Shown: one piece after another, positions 47,957-54,025 of the stretch
How the letters are laid out: each line of letters begins with the position of its first letter
Position numbering within the stretch: the first letter of the stretch is position 1
From: a virus
Virus record (IMG/VR): IMGVR_UViG_3300028840_006481
Span: 1-54,025 of that record
DNA length: 54,025 bases
Direction: 5' to 3' (one strand)
Program-made: the position numbers and the translations under genes
The notes under the pieces: model-generated
The model's database searches: none
Told to the model about the DNA's origin: nothing
The model's input: only the letters and a program-made list of their open reading frames with translations

Positions 47957-49642
47957 ATGTCTGAACAATCACCGAGGATGAATTGGACGTATCCTGGGCG
48001 CGAAGATGATCCATGGTATGACGGATTTAAAGATCTGGTTATTGCTGTTGATGGTTCAGGGTTCGCTAGCCGAGAAGACAGATCTATTGTTTGGGCTGGT
48101 GGGGGCACAATTTCATGGGATCTCGGCGCAGAGACATTGACGTGGACAGATACGATCAGTATTTACTCGCCGATGAGCGGCAAACTCATGCAGATTTCTG
48201 CTGGTACTGTTACTTCATGGAGTGATGGAGAGGTAGTTTTTCTTGATTTAACGAGGCAGGTTCTTGTAAACACGGGTAAAACGCTCCAGAAAGGAACAAC
48301 GGTTCAGTCAAGTGATGATGCAATGGCTCTTGCCATTCGCATAGGAGACAGGGTCTATTTTCGTACTGGGTTTAGCCTTGGTGACGGTCAATCATCTACT
48401 GTTGGAGTAGCCCCTTTTCCAGCAACTCCAACTTCTACAGATCCAGACGCGATTCATGTTAATGTCGCGGCCGAAATAGATGGAATTACGGCGAAAGCCA
48501 CTCCAACTGTTTCGGATATATTGGTTATTGAAGACGCCGCTGATTCGAATAACAAGAAAAAGGTTCTTTTAGGAAACCTTCCTGGAGTGTCGACTGACAG
48601 ATTTGGTCCGGCAATTATTGTAGGTAATAGTATTGCTGGTGATACGCTCGATCAATGTCACTATCTTGACACTGGTAATGGGACTCAATTGGCGACGGCA
48701 ATAGCTGCTGCGGCGGGCTCGCCAGCTAAGGATATTTGGATTCGTCCTGGTACTTATGATTTTCGTAACAGTGGTGGTCCGTCTGGGCCTATTTCAGTTC
48801 CGACGGATGTCAAAGTTCGGGGTTGTGGGGAGGGCAATGTCGTCGTTATCGGTAATGACGAGGGGGACATGGGGGTGTTCTCTCTCAACGACAATACTCT
48901 TATTGAAAATTTAGAGATCAACGTTCCGTTACCGGTAGCGGCTGGAAGCACATCAAATGGTGTGGTTTCTATTCCTGGAGATAATGTTACGTGTCGTATG
49001 GTAAAAGTTGATTTTCTTGGTGTATACACAGCGACTGAGGCTAATTATCTTTTTCTTACGGCTGCTTTTAGGGGTACTTCTGGTACTGCACGAGCAAAAA
49101 TAATTGATTGCTATGTAGACAATGGGCCACAGATTAATCAGTTTGTTTCTGCTTCGTTTTATGGTGCTTATTTCTTGGCTGGCGATCGTGTTGATATTCG
49201 TGGTCTTGTTACTGTTGAGTGCGATTATGGTGTTTTTTCAGCTACAACTGCGATGATTCATGAGAGTGAATTTTATGATTTCTGGAACGGCGGTGTTGTC
49301 ATTAGTAGTTCTGATGGTAGCGGATCTGATGTATCCAACAATCAATTTACAATAGTTTCGTCACCTGGGTCTTCGACATATGGGATGAGACTTGTTGACA
49401 CAAGTCGTTGTAATGTCATGGGTAACAATTTAAATGGTGATGCTGGAGCACATGCTAGTGTTGTTGGAGTTTTATTGGTAAATGCTGATTTGAACACAAT
49501 CAACAGTAACAGAGGTCAATTATGGCCTACTTCAATCGATCTTGATTCTAGCTCTGATGACAACATTGTTGTTGGTAATAATTTTGGTGGTCTTCCTATT
49601 GTCAATGACGGGTCAGGGAATGACTTATCACACAACTTGTAG
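47957..49642 (+). CDS. Tail spike/fibre with parallel beta-helix (561 aa)
   Basis: N-terminal ~200 residues are fibre attachment-like (PTVSDILVIEDAADSNNKKK). From ~235, a GTQLATAIAAAAGSPAKDIW, IRPGTYDF pattern and the repeated turns that follow (VKVRGCGEGNVVVIGNDEG; ENLEINVPLPV; DVSNNQFTIVSSPGSS; NVMGNNLNGDAG) are a pectate-lyase-like beta-helix, ending NIVVGNNFGG. Such trimers bind or cleave surface polysaccharide. No catalytic residues can be assigned by eye. Confidence 0.78.
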   Translation: MSEQSPRMNWTYPGREDDPWYDGFKDLVIAVDGSGFASREDRSIVWAGGGTISWDLGAETLTWTDTISIYSPMSGKLMQISAGTVTSWSDGEVVFLDLTRQVLVNTGKTLQKGTTVQSSDDAMALAIRIGDRVYFRTGFSLGDGQSSTVGVAPFPATPTSTDPDAIHVNVAAEIDGITAKATPTVSDILVIEDAADSNNKKKVLLGNLPGVSTDRFGPAIIVGNSIAGDTLDQCHYLDTGNGTQLATAIAAAAGSPAKDIWIRPGTYDFRNSGGPSGPISVPTDVKVRGCGEGNVVVIGNDEGDMGVFSLNDNTLIENLEINVPLPVAAGSTSNGVVSIPGDNVTCRMVKVDFLGVYTATEANYLFLTAAFRGTSGTARAKIIDCYVDNGPQINQFVSASFYGAYFLAGDRVDIRGLVTVECDYGVFSATTAMIHESEFYDFWNGGVVISSSDGSGSDVSNNQFTIVSSPGSSTYGMRLVDTSRCNVMGNNLNGDAGAHASVVGVLLVNADLNTINSNRGQLWPTSIDLDSSSDDNIVVGNNFGGLPIVNDGSGNDLSHNL

Positions 49643-49651
49643 AGGCTTAGA

Positions 49652-50269
49652 ATGTTGAAAAAACAAGATCATGTGCATTGGGGAACATTTGCGACGACGT
49701 CGGTTTTGCCAAATGTTAGCGGTAGCCCTAACACGAGCAGTGATCTTGCTGCCGGCGATCTGGCCTTCGTAACTGGTGATGTAACATATCAATGCACTAA
49801 TCCTTCTGTCGGTTCAGCGGTATGGGGGCCGGTTGGCGGTGGTGTCAGTTCTTTGCTTTCTATTCTCGGTGTTTCTTACACATATACTCAAGCAGCGACA
49901 CCTGTCGAAGAAGTTGTTGGTAATGGAGCATTTAATGGTGGCCTCGTGGGGAATGCTACGGCTTATTTTAAGGCTGCCATTACAAACGTATGGCAGAACC
50001 CTGGAAGTGGCGAGACGACACGTTTGAGGCTGTATGACATGGGTACTGCTGCGGGACCACCGGGCTCACCGAGACTTGTTTATGAGCTTACTGCAACTTA
50101 TCAAGGTGGACCTCGATCTAACGAGCAGGCGTTGACAGTCGTTGCTGCTTCTCCGACTACAGGTGAGATTCTCGATACGGATAGGATGTATGAGGTAGCT
50201 GTGATTCAAGATGTGTCCGATCAGGGAGATGTGGCTTTTATTGGATCGGTTGGGATTGAGGTAAGATAA
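49652..50269 (+). CDS. Fibre-region beta protein (205 aa)
   Basis: It starts with QDHVHWGTFATTSVLPNVSG, an attachment-type segment, then TSSDLAAGDLAFVTGDVTYQ, a beta module frequent in phage fibres. The second half (TRLRLYDMGTAAGPPGSPRL) is beta-sandwich-like. It is coupled to the next gene by one-base overlap. Confidence 0.6.
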   Translation: MLKKQDHVHWGTFATTSVLPNVSGSPNTSSDLAAGDLAFVTGDVTYQCTNPSVGSAVWGPVGGGVSSLLSILGVSYTYTQAATPVEEVVGNGAFNGGLVGNATAYFKAAITNVWQNPGSGETTRLRLYDMGTAAGPPGSPRLVYELTATYQGGPRSNEQALTVVAASPTTGEILDTDRMYEVAVIQDVSDQGDVAFIGSVGIEVR

Positions 50270-50601
50270 TGACAATAAAGAGCAATCTTGACGCGGCTGT
50301 AGTTGACTTAAAAAGTGAGCTCGACAGTCGAAGTTTTCTTGATCCAGGGGCGAAAGAAGCTGTTGATAACGATTTGATATCTGATATTCAGACAGATATG
50401 GATAGCTTAGTCACGGATTATGATGCGACGTTTTTAGCGATTTTTGGGGGAGATTATGTGGAAGTTATACCAACGGCTGAGATGTTGGCTCACTGGCTGT
50501 TTGATGGTGAAAGTCATCAATTAAAGATAACTCTTTATCCGACCAATTTAAGTGAAGGATTGGAGTTCACTTCTGACGTTCCGTTCCCCTGGAGGTCGTA
50601 A
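50269..50601 (+). CDS. Small hypothetical protein (110 aa)
   Basis: The N-terminal half is helical (NLDAAVVDLKSELDSRSFLD), the rest beta-rich (HQLKITLYPTNLSEGLEF). No family recognised. It has one-base overlaps with both neighbours, so it is translated with the fibre cluster. Confidence 0.55.
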   Translation: MTIKSNLDAAVVDLKSELDSRSFLDPGAKEAVDNDLISDIQTDMDSLVTDYDATFLAIFGGDYVEVIPTAEMLAHWLFDGESHQLKITLYPTNLSEGLEFTSDVPFPWRS

Positions 50602-52007
50602 TGGCGAAGTGGGTGAGAAACTGGCAAACACCTTATACCGCAGATGGGTGGGGTGGCCATCACAACACTATGATGATCAAGGAGCTGTGCTTGGTAGCTG
50701 GATACACGGTTGATTCTGACGACGGTGATTCTGCATGGACTAGTGCGAGCAATATTCTTGTGAATGAGCCAGGGGGCGCAAACGGCTTTCAGGTAAGTGC
50801 TGGTTCGCCTCGTGAGATTTATGATCCGTTGGGGCGTTTTACACAGGCCATGGTAGACGATGAGTGCTCTATTGGTCTTCGTGGTGGTGTTCTTGACGAT
50901 GATCAGAATCATTCTCTTTGGCGTATTGTAGAGTACCTCGATGCCAATCATGTGAGGGTGGATTCTGACGGGTTCAATCCTTTTGGGTGGGTTACTGATA
51001 CGCAGCTTGCAGGGCGTATTTTCAAGTTTAGTGGACTTCAATTAACCAGTGGGGCATGGGTTATTCTTGACAGTCCAGATCCTGAACGTGTGCAGATAAA
51101 AGTTGAGAAGGACTCGACAACCAATTGTTATGTTCAGATTGCGCCTTTTGGCAAACCACATCAAGGAACTGCTCAGGCTGGTGATACCATTGGTGGCACA
51201 GCTCCGGACATGACATTAAACATTGCTGCCGCCAAATTCAACAAGCATATGGTCGGTCTGAATGTGACTATTTCTGGGGCTCCTACTCCTGCAAATAATG
51301 GTACGTTTCCGATTACTGCGGTTGGCTCGACAGGCCAGATTACTTACACGAATGCAAGTGGTTCTGTCGAAGGTATCACAGGGGCGACTTTTTCAGTGCA
51401 AGAAATATCGACTTTGGTTCCGTCTACTCCAATAAACTGTGGTGATTATTATACTAATCGATTGAGAGTAAATGCATATATTGATGACGGATCGTTTATT
51501 TTGTACACGATGAATCAAGACGCAGATCCAGATCCTGGAGCTGATACTGATTTTATGTCGTTAGTCGTTGGAAAGCTGACTGGTACGGATGATGGCGACA
51601 CTGATCCTTGGTGTGTTGCCGGTGGCATAGCGGTTGTTGATCCATATAATTGGTATCTCTATGGCTTAAACGGAGCTGCTACGCCTGCTCAGATTAGTCA
51701 TTGGATAACTTATCCTCAACAGCACACTGTAAAGACGCGAACGACTGCATATCATACTTTGTTTGGAAGAAGGGTAAATGTTCTTGGAAAAACTCCTCTC
51801 AGAGTACCTTATATAGTAATGGATGACACGGCGTCAGTTGGGGCGTGCATTCGTGGAAGATTGTCACTTTTGCGTGTTGGATATAATGGTTTTGAGACGT
51901 TGAGACCATTGGATTCTGCTGGCACATTGTTGCACTGGAAGAACGGTATGTTTGTGCCGCGAAATGGGCCAAATGATCCGCTTCCACTGCTTCCACCAGT
52001 GTCATGA
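50601..52007 (+). CDS. Large fibre-cluster structural protein (468 aa)
   Basis: A beta-rich protein with a HHNTMMIKELCLVAGYTVDS start, an NHVRVDSDGFNPFGWVTDTQ region, an Ig-like part (LNVTISGAPTPANNGTFPIT; GQITYTNASGSVEGITGATF) near residues 210-265, and a C-terminal head (GYNGFETLRPLDSAGTLL). The same N-terminal layout (short start, then domains for surface contact) recurs in the next gene. Probably a tail appendage; receptor unknown. Confidence 0.6.
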   Translation: MAKWVRNWQTPYTADGWGGHHNTMMIKELCLVAGYTVDSDDGDSAWTSASNILVNEPGGANGFQVSAGSPREIYDPLGRFTQAMVDDECSIGLRGGVLDDDQNHSLWRIVEYLDANHVRVDSDGFNPFGWVTDTQLAGRIFKFSGLQLTSGAWVILDSPDPERVQIKVEKDSTTNCYVQIAPFGKPHQGTAQAGDTIGGTAPDMTLNIAAAKFNKHMVGLNVTISGAPTPANNGTFPITAVGSTGQITYTNASGSVEGITGATFSVQEISTLVPSTPINCGDYYTNRLRVNAYIDDGSFILYTMNQDADPDPGADTDFMSLVVGKLTGTDDGDTDPWCVAGGIAVVDPYNWYLYGLNGAATPAQISHWITYPQQHTVKTRTTAYHTLFGRRVNVLGKTPLRVPYIVMDDTASVGACIRGRLSLLRVGYNGFETLRPLDSAGTLLHWKNGMFVPRNGPNDPLPLLPPVS

Positions 52008-52016
52008 GGTGAATAG

Positions 52017-52571
52017 ATGGCTACGAAACATTGGGCACGAGATGCATACATATCTGATCCGACGGTTAATTTGTCTAACGGGAATCAAGTGCACGCTAAC
52101 TCTTTGGTTTTTCACTTTTTGAGAAATGCTGGGTTTAGTTGGTTATGGGAGTGTGACGGCGAGACATATACTTCGTCTCTTACAGATTACCCTGCTGATT
52201 CAAATCATGTCGAAGATGGTTCGATGGAAGATTCTGGTACTTCGAAATATTCAGGAGGGGGTTCTGGTCCTGGTTTGGTATCAAAGAATACGACTACTGT
52301 CAAGAGTGGTACTCAGTCTCTTCGTATCGCTTCGCAGAATGCTGGTGATTGGGGTCAAACGATTGCTCTTCGTAACATGCGAAGAGCTGGCAATGGAAAC
52401 ATTAGTGGAACAGCTCCAAACATGAGGATGGATGACGCTGGGTCTGGGTTGTTTTCTGGTGGTATTAGTGGAAATGTTACATTTGTTGGTGCTGTAAAGA
52501 TTGGGCAACTGATGAACCTTATGAGGTTGTTCTTTGGGCGTACAATAACAGCTCGCAGATTTGGGATGTAG
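52017..52571 (+). CDS. Fibre-cluster protein, 5' part of a frameshifted gene
   Basis: MATKHWARDAYISDPTVNLS to about residue 160 is natural sequence, with a jelly-roll-like part (VEDGSMEDSGTSKYSGGG; TTTVKSGTQSLRIASQNAGD). After AVK (codon 52497-52499) this frame gives unrelated sequence and stops. Shifting -1 there (V52494-96, then K at 52496, D at 52499) gives DWATDEPYEVVLWAYNNSSQ, which continues the jelly-roll into the 3' part. One base appears missing in the AAA run at 52496-52498. Confidence 0.55.
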   Translation: MATKHWARDAYISDPTVNLSNGNQVHANSLVFHFLRNAGFSWLWECDGETYTSSLTDYPADSNHVEDGSMEDSGTSKYSGGGSGPGLVSKNTTTVKSGTQSLRIASQNAGDWGQTIALRNMRRAGNGNISGTAPNMRMDDAGSGLFSGGISGNVTFVGAVKIGQLMNLMRLFFGRTITARRFGM

Positions 52572-52624
52572 ACGTCGATCGAGGAGATGGTTCTTGGACG
52601 AATATTGGGACTATTCCGATCAAT

Positions 52625-53884
52625 ATGGGTGTATGGACTCAGTACCATTTTACGTTTACGTTGTATCCTGGGACAGATGCAGCTAATCCAAGATATATTC
52701 GGTTTCGCGATCCATCTACTGGTAGCCAGGAGATTTATATTGATGGATTGCAAATTTTTCGATCGATGTTTGAATATTATCCTGGAAACCAATATGGTAC
52801 TGATGGAATTTTGACAAACCCGGATCGGTTTTCAACTGGTGGCAGTTATACTCCAGGGTCTGCTGATGTTGGCAAATGGTTATTTGTTTGGGACCCTGCT
52901 AATCCTGGCAATAGTGGTTGGTACAAAATAACCACAGATATTGGTGGAGGAGTTGTTGATGTTGATTTGAGAAGTCCAACGGCTGCTTTTACTAGCAATA
53001 CTGGCCTAAATTACCGAATAGTTGATGTGGAGGGTCAGTGTTACAATATTCAATATGATAATGGTAGGATAGCGGCTGGTTTTGGGATAGAATCACCGCA
53101 TACGTCTAAGTGGCGATTTTTTGCGCGTCAGTTTAATTCTCCAGGTAGCGTTGATAAGGGTACGGTTCTTTGGGGTGCTCCTGTTGATGTTGATTTTGAT
53201 GTAGACACAGGGCAATTTTACTCTGTTGGTCCGTCAACAGGGTCTAGAAATGGCACTGGACCATATCATGGAAAGACGATTTCTATAGCATATCGTCAAT
53301 TATACACAAGAGGACAGAGTATTTACTCAGCTTCGCCGACTGTTTCTAGAACGTTTTTGATAACTGATGCGGATTTGAGTTTTTTCTCTTATTTTCATGG
53401 TGGAAGCGCTGGTGTTCATGGTTGTTTTTTTGCTGGATATACTGGCGCCGATCCAAGTAGACCTGGAAACATGGAATGGATGATTGCGGCTCCATATTCT
53501 AATACTGCGTTTACAACAGCAAACGAAGCTGATTTTAGTCAGCTTACTACGGCTTTTTCGACATCTGGGACAGGAATTGGCAGTAATGATCTTGCGGTAG
53601 AAACTACATTTAGTTCAGATCTTGGGTATTTTAGCAACAAACATGTGTTTGGCCAAACGAATGCTGGGGCTAATCCATGGTCTGGCAAAGAATGGCTTCA
53701 AAAGCCGATTGTTGCTATCGATCCAGAAGGAAAATTTGGTCAAGCTACTGAAGGAGATGTTGATTGCGGCATTTATAGGGCGCGCAACAATATGGCTGAA
53801 TTATATACATTTGACAGCCATCAATATCTCCATCTTGATAATGGGCTTGTTTGGGAGTGGTCAGGAGAGCAATTATCTCCATAG
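52625..53884 (+). CDS. Fibre-cluster protein, 3' part of a frameshifted gene
   Basis: The frame is natural from 52496 on, not just from the ATG at 52625, so this is the continuation of the gene at 52017 (together ~622 residues). It completes a carbohydrate-binding-like jelly-roll (MGVWTQYHFTFTLYPGTDAA; QEIYIDGLQIF), then beta modules (GSADVGKWLFVWDPANPGNS) and a long C-terminal head (GVHGCFFAGYTGADPSRPGN and on). Probably a tail appendage binding host glycan; ligand unknown. Confidence 0.6.
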   Translation: MGVWTQYHFTFTLYPGTDAANPRYIRFRDPSTGSQEIYIDGLQIFRSMFEYYPGNQYGTDGILTNPDRFSTGGSYTPGSADVGKWLFVWDPANPGNSGWYKITTDIGGGVVDVDLRSPTAAFTSNTGLNYRIVDVEGQCYNIQYDNGRIAAGFGIESPHTSKWRFFARQFNSPGSVDKGTVLWGAPVDVDFDVDTGQFYSVGPSTGSRNGTGPYHGKTISIAYRQLYTRGQSIYSASPTVSRTFLITDADLSFFSYFHGGSAGVHGCFFAGYTGADPSRPGNMEWMIAAPYSNTAFTTANEADFSQLTTAFSTSGTGIGSNDLAVETTFSSDLGYFSNKHVFGQTNAGANPWSGKEWLQKPIVAIDPEGKFGQATEGDVDCGIYRARNNMAELYTFDSHQYLHLDNGLVWEWSGEQLSP

Positions 53885-53894
53885 GAGGTGAGCC

Positions 53895-54025
53895 GTGGCC
53901 GTGACAATTTATGGTACTGTTGGAGCTCCTGTTGAATGGAGTGCTCTTCAACAGGCTGTAGGGTCACCAAAAGACACCGGGATTGAGACATATAGTCCTT
54001 GGCCACTTCCAGGATCTGTACAGGC
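53895..54025 (+). CDS. Start of another fibre-cluster protein (cut by right edge)
   Basis: GTG at 53895 six bases after AGGAGG; the frame stays open to the end of the window. The 43 visible residues (MAVTIYGTVGAPVEWSALQQ, then AVGSPKDTGIETYSPWPLPG) do not allow a family call. A GTG at 53901 is also possible. Confidence 0.6.
   Translation, partial: MAVTIYGTVGAPVEWSALQQAVGSPKDTGIETYSPWPLPGSVQ

Noticed and set aside
52625-53884. The frame from 52625 as an independent gene
   Set aside because: Natural protein sequence in this frame begins already at 52496 and continues the domain started at 52017; the ATG at 52625 lacks an SD.
1-54025. tRNA genes
   Set aside because: No cloverleaf with a TTC-A/G-A arm and matching acceptor ends was noticed on either strand; a proper scan was not possible by eye.

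Overview
The window is part of the late (virion) gene region of a contractile-tailed, T4-like but divergent dsDNA phage. Evidence for this is a run of recognisable modules in conserved order: a T4 gp20-type portal (cut by the left edge), a gp21-type prohead protease fused to a scaffold, a gp23-type major capsid protein, neck proteins, a tail sheath, two gp19-type tail-tube proteins, a gp26-type tail assembly chaperone, a tape measure, a LysM/gp53-type protein, hub, OB-fold spike, gp25 and gp6/J-type wedge proteins, then fibres. The host cannot be named. Shine-Dalgarno sites and sigma70-like promoters point to an ordinary bacterium, and a poly-gamma-glutamate hydrolase-type enzyme suggests a host with a gamma-linked peptide capsule or similar polymer.

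Layout: 1-6198 head genes. 6307-12251 neck protein plus a dense array of small genes. 12252-16104 further connector and cargo-like genes. 16132-16680 a LAGLIDADG homing endonuclease just ahead of the sheath (16682-19348). 19366-23905 small virion genes and two tail tubes. 23977-31188 fibre and adhesin genes with the polymer hydrolase at 28160. 31618-33327 a leftward island of three genes, each behind a copy of one promoter/operator repeat. 33438-36021 small accessory genes, including two nearly identical genes carrying long GGCNAT hexamer arrays. 36110-47353 tail chaperone, tape measure and baseplate. 47353-54025 a membrane HExxH protein and a second fibre cluster, cut by the right edge.

The most interesting signal is a family of at least seven consecutive small genes (7564-12251) sharing a ~27-residue N-terminal leader. 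It ends at a fixed position in a match to the T4 prohead protease cleavage rule, hydrophobic-x-E followed by A. At least seven more small proteins carry two other short leaders, most ending in the same kind of site. The bodies behind the leaders are mostly unrelated to one another. A gp21-type protease is encoded in the same operon. My reading is that these are capsid-targeting sequences and that this phage packs an unusually large and diverse set of internal proteins into its prohead, probably for ejection with the DNA. This is inference from sequence and has a clear test (mature N-termini in virions).

Other notable points: a probable -1 programmed frameshift in the tail chaperone, an internal in-frame start that would make a free scaffold, divergent promoters over a perfect palindrome, two apparent one-base frameshifts in A-runs (34089-34094 and 52496-52498), and duplicated promoters whose start codons lie where transcription should begin.
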